From an uncultured Eubacteriales bacterium (GTDB taxonomy: Bacteria; Bacillota; Clostridia; Oscillospirales; Acutalibacteraceae), in NCBI GenBank assembly GCA_934463265.1, contig CAKSIU010000034.1, positions 1-6,766 on the forward strand: a stretch of 6,766 nucleotides of DNA, in the 5' to 3' direction. The notes beneath the pieces are model-generated. The model worked only from the letters and a program-made list of their open reading frames with translations, had not been told where the DNA came from and searched no databases. Made by a program: the position numbers and the translations under genes. Shown in pieces: positions 1-4,968 of this stretch (position 1 is the stretch's first letter; every line of letters starts with the position of its first letter).

Positions 1-238
1 CGAATTTCACGTCCTCGAAGTTATCGCGAGGCTACCCCCATTGCTTGCGACGGTTTTTTCACGCTCGAGCTGTGGCTGGGCAGGAGTATCTTTAAATGTT
101 GCTGAGATATTGATATTCGATTGTCAAGTTTCAGATAGAGGAATGGGAAATTATACCTCCATATATATAAAGAGTCTTTTGACCTCAATTTTTATAAGCA
201 TTTTTTTAATTTTTTGAAAAAATTTTTCGACAAAACTC
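1..238. other. GC-rich, structured-looking left edge; no convincing gene
   Basis: The first ~110 bases are clearly richer in G and C than the rest of the window. They hold small dyads: CCTCG (13-17) with CGAGG (27-31), and the palindrome GCTCGAGC (63-70). On the minus strand UACUCC can pair with GGGGUA around the GCTCGAGC segment, so a structured RNA downstream of the sigma-like gene is possible. The plus frame from base 2 is open for about 70 codons, but it has no supported start and its product is not recognisable. A minus-strand frame over about 1-115 is also open but has no start codon. The AT-rich part (110-238) has a weak hairpin (GAG-T-C, TTTT, GAC-CTC) near 172-187, with a minus-strand CTCTTT hexamer and a GGAGG at its downstream side. 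I do not recognise an RNA family here. Confidence 0.3.
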
Positions 239-628
239 TCAAATATTTTTTTTCAAAGTTTTTATGAGCTTATTAAATCGCTGGCATATTGCAGGCTGTG
301 TTACTTCGTATTGTTTGGAAAGTTCAGCTTGGGTTTTGCGCTCTTTAACTATGTAGCTGATAAAAATCTGGTCTTCGACAGATAATGTTTTTACCGCTTC
401 ATATAGTTTTTGATTTTCAATCAGTTCAATCCAGCCCAGTAAACTTTGTTCTTCTAAGTGCTTGTCCATGTTCTCACCAACAGAAAATTGGTCGTATAAA
501 ATTTCGTCAAGGGGCGTTTCGTGTTCATTTATTTTTGATTGTTTAATGTTGTCCTTTATATCAAGATTTTTTATCACTTTGTAAAAATAAGCTAATTCGT
601 TTTTTATATTTTCATGACGATTTCTCAT
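239..628 (-). CDS. Small sigma-70 region-4-like (stand-alone HTH) regulator
   Basis: This 129-residue protein has a C-terminal helix-turn-helix at about residues 76-125 (LSVEDQIFISYIV, then KTQAELSKQYEVTQPAICQRF). That is the layout of sigma-70 region 4: a 'processing' helix, a Q-x-E-L-S scaffold helix and a recognition helix beginning at TQPAICQR. The N-terminal half is charged and helical (NELAYFYKVIKNL), and I see no region 2 for binding the -10 element. It is therefore either a minimal alternative sigma factor of the kind found on conjugative elements and prophages, or a one-domain DNA-binding protein derived from one. The start is well supported by GGAGG at 636-640, seven bases before the ATG. 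It is transcribed away from the other regulators and has a structured leader (702-740). Which genes it serves is unknown; its natural targets may lie left of the window. Confidence 0.7.
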   Translation of the reverse strand: MRNRHENIKNELAYFYKVIKNLDIKDNIKQSKINEHETPLDEILYDQFSVGENMDKHLEEQSLLGWIELIENQKLYEAVKTLSVEDQIFISYIVKERKTQAELSKQYEVTQPAICQRFNKLIKTLKKNI

Positions 629-680
629 TGCCGTACCTCCAAATTATTTGATTTTTTTCAAACAATTCGGATGGCTACGG

Positions 681-694
681 ATAACGTATGTTAT
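681..694. promoter_or_regulatory. Imperfect 14-bp palindrome upstream of the sigma-like gene
   Basis: ATAACGTATGTTAT pairs with itself at all but one central position (G against T). It lies about 55 bases before the sigma-like start codon and could be the site of a dimeric regulator. No clear -35/-10 pair is visible around it, so this is only a candidate. Confidence 0.2.
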
Positions 695-701
695 ACCAAC
701 G

Positions 702-740
702 GCCCATAAGTTTGCCTCCAGTGCATGGGAGGCTTTGGGC
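702..740 (-). other. Two-tier hairpin in the leader of the sigma-like gene
   Basis: On the minus strand GCCC, three A, GCCTCC, an 8-base loop, GGAGGC, an 8-base spacer and GGGC can form a stacked two-part hairpin (740-737 with 705-702; 733-728 with 719-714). It lies between the small-RNA terminator and the sigma-like gene. It has no U run, so it is not a terminator on either strand. It could be a 5' leader structure if transcription of the gene starts near 740. Confidence 0.3.
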
Positions 741-742
741 GC

Positions 743-783
743 AAAAAAGGCACATCCACTTTCAAGAAACGTGGATATGCCTT
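743..783 (-). terminator. Intrinsic terminator (minus strand)
   Basis: On the minus strand an 11-13 bp stem (forward 747-759 with 771-783, one C/A-type mismatch that becomes a wobble) and an 11-base loop are followed by six U (forward A 743-748). This is a strong intrinsic terminator for transcripts coming from the right. The regulator at 1030-1827 already has its own hairpins at 960-1022, so this one probably ends a separate transcript made from 784-930. Confidence 0.7.
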
Positions 784-930
784 AACTTTTGGTTTTTTAC
801 AATCTTAAAACACGAGGAACTCTAAGCTTCCACCAAGCAGCGCTTTTTTAATCAGATTTTAACCATTTTCTTCCAATTATCCTGTCGTGCCCTGAATGAG
901 ATTTATTGTAAAAATAAGCTTGTTCCTGTG
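743..930 (-). ncRNA. Putative small structured RNA ending in the terminator at 743-783
   Basis: This stretch has no ORF of note but shows nested complementarity. UUUUUACAAU (forward 905-914) pairs perfectly with AUUGUAAAAA (forward 794-803) over 10 bp. Inside it CACGA (forward 885-889) pairs with UCGUG (forward 811-815), continued by a GG/CC step. The apical part holds short GCUU/AAGC hairpins. The result is a closing stem, an inner stem separated by asymmetric bubbles, and an intrinsic terminator, all in order on the minus strand. The 5' end is not fixed: an AT-rich TATAAA-like segment near 932-945 is a possible -10, but I see no good -35. The architecture (long rod with bubbles) is loosely like 6S RNA, but I do not recognise a family motif. 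Confidence 0.35.
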
Positions 931-959
931 AATTTTTATATATTTAAATAAAAAAATAT

Positions 960-984
960 CACTGTTAGACCTTTGCCTACAGTG
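960..984 (-). terminator. Second downstream hairpin, possible terminator
   Basis: CACTGT (960-965) pairs with ACAGTG (979-984), with a few more inner pairs past a bulge. On the minus strand it is followed by ATATTTTTTT, the order expected of an intrinsic terminator. It would back up the hairpin at 993-1022. Confidence 0.45.
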
Positions 985-992
985 AAAAATAA

Positions 993-1022
993 AAGCTGCT
1001 AACAAACTTTTGTTAACAGCTT
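993..1022 (-). terminator. Terminator of the SLOG-like/XRE gene
   Basis: AAGCTGCTAACAA pairs with TTGTTAACAGCTT with a single mismatch around a short loop. On the minus strand it runs into CTTTTATTTTT. It begins eight bases after the stop codon of the gene at 1030-1827, as expected for its terminator. Confidence 0.65.
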
Positions 1023-1029
1023 AGCTAAA

Positions 1030-1827
1030 TCAAAAATTAGCTTTTTTAATTATGAACTTTTTAGCAATTTCAAGCGCAACTTGCAGAGAAACAGCTAGCT
1101 TCTCACGGTCCTCTCGACAGGTGATTTCTCCGTCGCATAAAAGCCTATTGCTCTTTTTTATCTCATCTAAAAACTTAGATAAAAGCGCATCTATCTCAAC
1201 TAATCTGGGCTTGAATTTTTTATCTAGCCCCAGCACATAGTCAGGCGTCGTTTCTAGTTTTATACACATATTCAGCAAAGTTGGAAAGTCAGGCTCTCGC
1301 CGACCTTGCTCATACATTGCAATCGTAGACGGCGCTACTCCAATGGACTCCGCAAGCTTCCTCTGCGATAGCCCCTGCTTCAATCGCAGTAAACGTATGC
1401 GGGTCGAAAAGAACAATAAATCTTTGTCTGCCAAGTTTCTAACCGTAACTCGGGCTTCCTTACTATCCGTAAGAGATATCAAAAAATCAGCTTTATTAAT
1501 TAACCATTCAAACAAGCTCAATTTCTGAAGCTGACGTGATACACCCTCTTGGCTTAACTGAATTATCTCATCAAAAAATTTATCAACTTTAACACTTTGA
1601 GTGAAGTTAACCGACACTAAACATATCTTTAAAAGTGGATGTACACTTTTAGCTTCCTTAACGCACTCTATACACAAATTGTCAAACTCATTTTGAGCAC
1701 AGACGTAAAACTCTGTAACATTGAAATTCGCTACGAACTTTTCTATCTCTTTCTTCAGAGTTGGTTTTAAACTCTCAAGATTAAACTTCCTTTTCCCAAA
1801 ACAAAAGCAGCAAGCCTTCTTCCCCAT
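1030..1827 (-). CDS. SLOG-like domain fused to XRE-type HTH regulator
   Basis: I place the start at the ATG at 1827 (265 residues). A GTG at 1842 would add five residues but has no ribosome binding site, and MGKKACCFCFGKR matches how SLOG/DUF1273-type proteins begin (CCF-x-GHR). Residues ~5-135 follow that fold: CCFCFGKR, a helix (LKPTLKKEIEKFV), TEFYVCAQNEFDNLCIECVKEAK at the place of the family's GG-x-GFD loop, then a KICLV strand. The key glycines and the GHR histidine are replaced, so ligand binding may have changed or been lost. Residues ~140-200 are a canonical XRE HTH (SQRKLAESIGVAPSTIAMYEQGRREPDFPTL). The ~65-residue C-terminus is helical. The gene is divergent from the RHH gene across ~110 bases and probably controls that promoter region. 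The HTH is near certain; the SLOG assignment is a pattern judgement. Confidence 0.75.
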   Translation of the reverse strand: MGKKACCFCFGKRKFNLESLKPTLKKEIEKFVANFNVTEFYVCAQNEFDNLCIECVKEAKSVHPLLKICLVSVNFTQSVKVDKFFDEIIQLSQEGVSRQLQKLSLFEWLINKADFLISLTDSKEARVTVRNLADKDLLFFSTRIRLLRLKQGLSQRKLAESIGVAPSTIAMYEQGRREPDFPTLLNMCIKLETTPDYVLGLDKKFKPRLVEIDALLSKFLDEIKKSNRLLCDGEITCREDREKLAVSLQVALEIAKKFIIKKANF

Positions 1828-1857
1828 TACCGTCACTCTCACTTTAAGGTTATATTT

Positions 1858-1887
1858 ATAATATCATAAATGGTTATATTTTGTAAA
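1858..1887 (-). promoter_or_regulatory. Likely sigma-A promoter of the SLOG-like/XRE gene
   Basis: On the minus strand TTTACA (forward 1882-1887), an 18-base spacer and TATTAT (forward 1858-1863) stand about 30 bases before the ATG. The -35 overlaps the dyad TTGTAAACAA (1881-1890), a plausible operator for self-regulation. Confidence 0.45.
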
Positions 1888-1891
1888 CAAT

Positions 1892-1897
1892 TATAAT
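1892..1897 (+). promoter_or_regulatory. Candidate -10 for the ribbon-helix-helix gene
   Basis: A perfect TATAAT lies 42 bases before the ATG at 1940. There is no good -35 at the proper distance (TGGTTA at 1871 is weak), so the promoter may need an activator. It sits next to the TTGTAAACAA dyad shared with the divergent promoter. Confidence 0.3.
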
Positions 1898-1939
1898 GCT
1901 AAAATTTGTTATATAAATAATAGCTAAAGAGGTGACATA

Positions 1940-2113
1940 ATGTTTGAAGTAGATAATGAGTTTAAAAATGCCAATGTTCCAAGAACGATTCGTTTTACTG
2001 AAACTTTGTTCGAGGAGCTAAATAAAATTGCTTCAGAAAATGGCGTCTCTTTTAACTTACTCGTTCTTCAGTGCTGCAAATACGCAATAGAAAATATAAA
2101 ATCCGGTGATTAA
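1940..2113 (+). CDS. Small ribbon-helix-helix (Arc/CopG-like) DNA-binding protein
   Basis: This 57-residue protein begins at an ATG preceded by GAGGTG (1929-1934). Residues 13-20 (VPRTIRFT) form the basic beta-strand of a ribbon-helix-helix dimer, followed by helix A (ETLFEELNKIASENG, 21-35) and helix B (SFNLLVLQCCKYAIENI, 37-53). This is the pattern of phage- and plasmid-borne RHH repressors and of antitoxins. No toxin-like partner follows, so a stand-alone repressor is more likely than an antitoxin. The first 12 residues (MFEVDNEFKNAN) are an extra tail before the strand. They resemble the short ORF at 2362 (MFDVDYEQ). The gene is divergent from the SLOG-like/XRE gene, which suggests a two-repressor switch; that is inference. 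Confidence 0.75.
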   Translation: MFEVDNEFKNANVPRTIRFTETLFEELNKIASENGVSFNLLVLQCCKYAIENIKSGD

Positions 2114-2164
2114 ATTCATTCTTTTGCCGTTAGTCTGTTGTTGTCTTGGTGCGGAATTTTTAGA

Positions 2165-2188
2165 ATAACTTTTTGAAACCAAAGTTAT
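2165..2188 (+). terminator. Weak hairpin after the ribbon-helix-helix gene
   Basis: ATAACTTT (2165-2172) and AAAGTTAT (2181-2188) form an 8-bp perfect stem with an 8-base loop, followed by CTTTCTT. The stem is AT-rich and the tail is interrupted, so it is a weak terminator at best. The rest of 2114-2306 shows no gene. Confidence 0.35.
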
Positions 2189-2306
2189 CTTTCTTAAGAT
2201 TTTCGTGGTGTTTCTCTTTGACAACTTCCAATTACATTTTTAAAGTATGTATCAAATTTAATTGTACACAGCTAACTTGTTTGAGTCAACAAAAACAAAC
2301 AATTGG

Positions 2307-2335
2307 TGTATGTATCTGTTCCAGGTCTCTATAAT
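2307..2335 (+). promoter_or_regulatory. Candidate promoter of the small XRE gene
   Basis: A perfect TATAAT (2330-2335) lies 17 bases after a poor -35 (TGTATG, 2307-2312). Upstream is an inverted repeat, TTGTTTG (2277-2283) and CAAACAA (2296-2302), that could be an operator. A good -10 with a poor -35 next to a dyad fits a regulated promoter. Confidence 0.35.
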
Positions 2336-2361
2336 AGAATTGTATTATGGAGGCGTTAAAT

Positions 2362-2394
2362 ATGTTCGATGTTGACTATGAACAAATTTATTAG
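2362..2394 (+). other. Short ORF with the best RBS, overlapping the XRE start
   Basis: GGAGG (2349-2353) stands eight bases before the ATG at 2362, the ideal distance. That frame codes for only ten residues (MFDVDYEQIY) before TAG. Removing one T near 2388-2391 would give MFDVDYEQIIRERIG and run straight into the XRE protein. It is therefore either a one-base frameshift separating the real start from the gene, or a leader peptide whose translation is coupled to restart at 2369 or 2378. Confidence 0.35.
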
Positions 2395-2689
2395 AGAAAG
2401 AATCGGAGTCTTGAGGGTTCAAAAAAATGTGTCTGCTCGAGATATGAGTTTGTCCATCGGACAAAGTGAAAACTATATAAACATGATAGAAAATGGACGG
2501 TCCCTCCCATCCATGACGCTTTTTCTTTATATCTGTGACTACTTTGGAATTGAGCCAAAAGACTTTTTCGATACGGGGAATAATCAACCTACAATAATAA
2601 AAGATATTGTTGAAGAACTCAAAAAACTAGAGTACGACCAGCTGGTGAGTATTTTAACTCTGATAAAAAACTTCATAAAAGAAAAATAA
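2369..2689 (+). CDS. Small XRE-family HTH transcriptional regulator
   Basis: This protein is 106 residues from the ATG at 2369, or 103 from the ATG at 2378. Residues ~7-67 are an XRE/Cro-CI helix-turn-helix: IRERIGVLRVQKNVSARDMSL, GQSENYINMIENGRSLPSM and a final helix (FLYICDYFGIEPKDFF). The last 35 residues (IIKDIVEELKKLEYDQLVSILTLIKNFI) form helices for dimerisation. Proteins of this build are common single-gene regulators in low-GC Firmicutes. The start is uncertain: GGAGG is 15 bases from the ATG at 2369 and ideally placed for the out-of-frame ATG at 2362. It lies just upstream of the bacteriocin operon but is cut off from it by a strong terminator, so it is a candidate regulator and not a co-transcribed gene. 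Confidence 0.8.
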   Translation: MLTMNKFIRERIGVLRVQKNVSARDMSLSIGQSENYINMIENGRSLPSMTLFLYICDYFGIEPKDFFDTGNNQPTIIKDIVEELKKLEYDQLVSILTLIKNFIKEK

Positions 2690-2735
2690 AGAGACCATCA
2701 TAGCTTAATGTTTTAGGAGGTCTCTTTTTATTTTT
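2688..2735 (+). terminator. Strong intrinsic terminator after the XRE gene
   Basis: AAAGAGACC (2688-2696) pairs perfectly with GGTCTCTTT (2719-2727), followed by a T-rich tail (TTTTTATTTTT). It begins inside the stop codon of the XRE gene and insulates the bacteriocin promoter from upstream transcription. Confidence 0.85.
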
Positions 2736-2831
2736 GATTGTTTCAAAAAGCAATAGCGTAAACATGCCTTGTTATAAAGCGTTTTTGGTCGAAATGTTGG
2801 CGCAAAAGACATTTATTTTACAAGATATTAA

Positions 2832-2860
2832 TTGTAAATTTTTAGCATATATGATATTAT
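2832..2860 (+). promoter_or_regulatory. Likely sigma-A promoter of the bacteriocin gene
   Basis: TTGTAA (2832-2837), a 17-base spacer and TATTAT (2855-2860) give a predicted start near 2867, about 40 bases before the ATG. The predicted first transcribed bases coincide with the left arm of the inverted repeat at 2867-2888. Confidence 0.5.
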
Positions 2861-2866
2861 TTTGAT

Positions 2867-2888
2867 GTATTATCGACGGCTTTGTATT
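2867..2888 (+). repeat. Left arm of the inverted repeat flanking the bacteriocin gene
   Basis: This arm matches the reverse complement of 3191-3212 at 19 of 22 positions; the first 15 (GTATTATCGACGGCT) match at 14, and the one difference still allows a G-U pair in RNA. It lies at the predicted transcript start and ends just before the Shine-Dalgarno (AGGAG, 2891-2895). Confidence 0.6.
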
Positions 2889-2905
2889 TTAGGAGTGATT
2901 TGACA

Positions 2906-3157
2906 ATGATTTTATTTGTAGTAAAGAAATTAGCTTGCTCAGAGTTAATCGGCCAAACTGTGGTTAAAGCATTACTTGGAACTTTGAGCGGTCCTGCTGC
3001 TTGGGCTATGTGGGGAATAGATATCGCTGTCACTGTTGGTGGTGCAATTACTGGTGGAGCCACTGTGTTTATAAAAAAAGCGATGGAAATTGGACTAAAG
3101 CAAGCCGTAAAAAAATTAGTAGCAAAACAAGGAATGAAAGCTGCAGTATCGTTCTAG
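2906..3157 (+). CDS. Circular bacteriocin precursor (AS-48/circularin/uberolysin type)
   Basis: This 83-residue precursor starts at the ATG at 2906, ten bases after AGGAG; an upstream TTG would lengthen the frame but is less fitting. It is rich in Gly, Ala, Val, Ile and Lys. Circular bacteriocins are cut from a leader and joined head to tail by an amide bond into a helical globule that permeabilises membranes. A leader of 13 residues (MILFVVKKLACSE) would leave Leu14-Phe83, exactly 70 residues, the size of AS-48 and uberolysin. Leucine as first residue (as in uberolysin) and an aromatic last residue (Trp or Tyr in known members) fit. The core has eight Lys (21, 57, 58, 65, 69, 70, 74, 78), one Asp, one Glu and no Cys or Arg, net about +6. 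The Lys-rich helix and KAAVSF end recall the AS-48 C-terminus. The downstream genes are those of the class. The cleavage site is inferred; leader length varies widely in this class. Confidence 0.85.
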   Translation: MILFVVKKLACSELIGQTVVKALLGTLSGPAAWAMWGIDIAVTVGGAITGGATVFIKKAMEIGLKQAVKKLVAKQGMKAAVSF

Positions 3158-3181
3158 TTCCTATCAGCATAAAAACTAATG

Positions 3182-3187
3182 TATAAT
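3182..3187 (+). promoter_or_regulatory. Candidate -10 of a second promoter, before the membrane-protein operon
   Basis: A perfect TATAAT lies 24 bases after the bacteriocin stop codon, with only a poor -35 (TTCCTA, 3158-3163, 18-base spacer). The predicted start (~3194) falls in the right arm of the inverted repeat. There is no terminator between the bacteriocin gene and this site, so read-through is also expected. Confidence 0.35.
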
Positions 3188-3190
3188 GTT

Positions 3191-3212
3191 ATTACATAGC
3201 TGTCGATAATAC
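3191..3212 (-). repeat. Right arm of the inverted repeat flanking the bacteriocin gene
   Basis: This is the inverted copy of 2867-2888, with AGCTGTCGATAATAC (3198-3212) as its best-kept part. It lies 33 bases after the bacteriocin stop. The two arms could pair in the mRNA around the whole coding region, or be two sites for one regulator, each at a promoter start. Confidence 0.6.
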
Positions 3213-3294
3213 TGACAATAAAAGCTATTAATATTCCTACCATATAGTTAATATTTATTTATGAAAGAAGCACATAATAGAAAGAGGGGTCCCT

Positions 3295-4968
3295 TTGTTA
3301 AGTCGAATACATATACTTGCTTTGTTTTCTTTTTTCACAAACAAAAATTTATTTTTAGAGAGGTTTAGTTTTTTAAAAAGCCTAAAAACATCAACTCAAA
3401 ATAAACTCTACTTAACTTATTTCATTTTTAGTAACTATGTAGTTTGGTCAATCGTATTTTCAATATGGTATTTTCTTAAATGGCCCTCATTTTTACTCGC
3501 GATTTTAATAATAGGATATCTATTGTTAAAATTGGTTTTGCTCGATATCGATGATTGGCAATTATATTTCAAGGACGATATCCGCCTAGCTATTCCCGTA
3601 CATAATCAGAGATACCTGACTATATTGTTGAATATCCTTTTTCATAAATTCTTTGTATCAGACAACGTACTTATTTATTTTGTCGCGCTAAAACTTTTAA
3701 TGCCTATTGATTGGGGCCTTTTATTGCTGTTAGCTGTAACATATCTAGCAATATCGGCTTTTATATTGTCTCTATATTTAGTGCTAAAAGTTGGTACTTT
3801 AAAATTAAAGGCTTTTTATTCTGTGTTTAGTTATCTATCCGCAATGCTATCCATGTTTATATTTGGCTCCATTATAATAAAGTTAATTACATACGTAGTG
3901 AACATAGCATACTCGATAATATTAGGAATTTACGAGTTTGACCTTGGTGAGATTCTTTATAAAGCAGCGAACATATTTAGCCAATTTACTTCGAATACAG
4001 ACCTGCTAGCTTTTTCGGCCTTGGCCCTTATTTCTTTATCTGTATTCGGCTTACTTCTTATTTACTTTAGTGCGAATTTAGAAATGCAAGATGACTCACC
4101 TAACTTAAGTTTAGCCAAGTTTGTTAAATATATGATGCCTTTCAATAAGGATAAAGATGAGCTTCAAAATGCTCTTCTGATAAAAGAGTATCAGCTAATT
4201 GTTGATATATATAAATACAATTTTAAACAATATTACTTCACATTTTTCGTAGATAGACCTTATGCTGTGTTACTTGCGCTGATTTTCAATTTTTCAATGT
4301 TAAATCTAAGTTGCAAAAATTTATTGTTCTTTGGATTAAGTACGGTTTTGTTTATGACGGAAGTCGGTTCAATTATGGGAAACAAGTTAATCGCAAACTT
4401 ATCATTTATTCCAGAGTACAATACTGTAAGACAAATTAATTGCAATGGTATCTCCATTCAAAAGTTGTCCCACTCAAAATTAAATTTATTTTATAAAATT
4501 AGATTTCTTCCAACGATTCTATTTATAGCAACAATTGTTATGGGCCATGTCATTTTAAAGTCGTCACCGATTTTAGTCGCAGCAAATATTGTATCTCTCT
4601 TAGTTGTTTTTTACGTTTATCCCAAAGACTATTTTACGAGAAATTTAATCTCTACAAGGATGGACTACAAAGACTATGAAGCTTATTTAACAGAAAAAAA
4701 CATATTAGAAGCTGGCACCGATGATTTTTATATAATGAGTTGGCTATACAACTTTATGCTGTATTCTACGGCTGTTTTGTCGGCGATTGGCTGCCTTTTC
4801 CCTAGCTTTTATAATTTATCTGCCGCTGTATGTGTCTTGATTTTTGTTGCAGCCCCCTTAGTATGCCATAAGTTCATGGCAAAAATACAACGCAACATAA
4901 TGAGCTTTATAGAAAGAGGGGATTATTCTGCTGACTTTTCAAAAATATTTAAAAATGTTCAGTCTTAA
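3295..4968 (+). CDS. Large multi-spanning membrane protein of the circular bacteriocin locus
   Basis: This 557-residue protein starts with TTG at 3295, supported by GAGGGG at 3284-3289; no in-frame ATG occurs before about residue 136. I count roughly 11-12 hydrophobic segments (near 40-60, 65-84, 110-132, 140-163, 175-208, 238-260, 323-337, 341-356, 403-421, 425-442, 487-503, 508-524). A hydrophilic segment at ~262-320 (DKDELQNALLIKEYQ) and a cytoplasmic-looking stretch at ~443-482 interrupt them. Known circular bacteriocin clusters carry just such a protein of about 550 residues next to the structural gene (AS-48B and CirB are the named examples). It is needed for maturation or export, though its chemistry is unknown. 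No protease or ligase motif is visible. It probably works with the SpoIIM-like protein and the ATPase. I recognise it by length, topology and position, not by residue-level similarity. Confidence 0.75.
   Translation: MLSRIHILALFSFFTNKNLFLERFSFLKSLKTSTQNKLYLTYFIFSNYVVWSIVFSIWYFLKWPSFLLAILIIGYLLLKLVLLDIDDWQLYFKDDIRLAIPVHNQRYLTILLNILFHKFFVSDNVLIYFVALKLLMPIDWGLLLLLAVTYLAISAFILSLYLVLKVGTLKLKAFYSVFSYLSAMLSMFIFGSIIIKLITYVVNIAYSIILGIYEFDLGEILYKAANIFSQFTSNTDLLAFSALALISLSVFGLLLIYFSANLEMQDDSPNLSLAKFVKYMMPFNKDKDELQNALLIKEYQLIVDIYKYNFKQYYFTFFVDRPYAVLLALIFNFSMLNLSCKNLLFFGLSTVLFMTEVGSIMGNKLIANLSFIPEYNTVRQINCNGISIQKLSHSKLNLFYKIRFLPTILFIATIVMGHVILKSSPILVAANIVSLLVVFYVYPKDYFTRNLISTRMDYKDYEAYLTEKNILEAGTDDFYIMSWLYNFMLYSTAVLSAIGCLFPSFYNLSAAVCVLIFVAAPLVCHKFMAKIQRNIMSFIERGDYSADFSKIFKNVQS

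Noticed and set aside
1052..1528. Two plus-strand ORFs of about 60 codons opposite the SLOG-like/XRE gene
   Set aside because: They are antisense to a gene with a clear HTH domain, are serine/leucine-rich low-information translations and lack ribosome binding sites.
2345..2587. Minus-strand 80-codon ORF opposite the small XRE gene
   Set aside because: It is a shadow of a well-supported HTH gene, with no ribosome binding site and no recognisable motif.
1940..2689. Toxin-antitoxin pair (RHH protein plus XRE protein)
   Set aside because: The two genes are 255 bases apart with a hairpin and a promoter between them, and neither resembles a toxin.
2764..2865. 33-codon ORF upstream of the bacteriocin gene
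   Set aside because: It has no ribosome binding site, runs across the bacteriocin promoter and has no recognisable features.
3001..3186. Alternative plus frame over the bacteriocin gene (tryptophan/cysteine-rich 61 codons)
   Set aside because: It is an out-of-frame reading of the bacteriocin core; it starts inside it and has no ribosome binding site.
3261..3368. 35-codon ORF before the large membrane protein as a possible immunity gene
   Set aside because: It has no Shine-Dalgarno, is not hydrophobic over a full helix and mostly overlaps the start of the membrane-protein gene in another frame.
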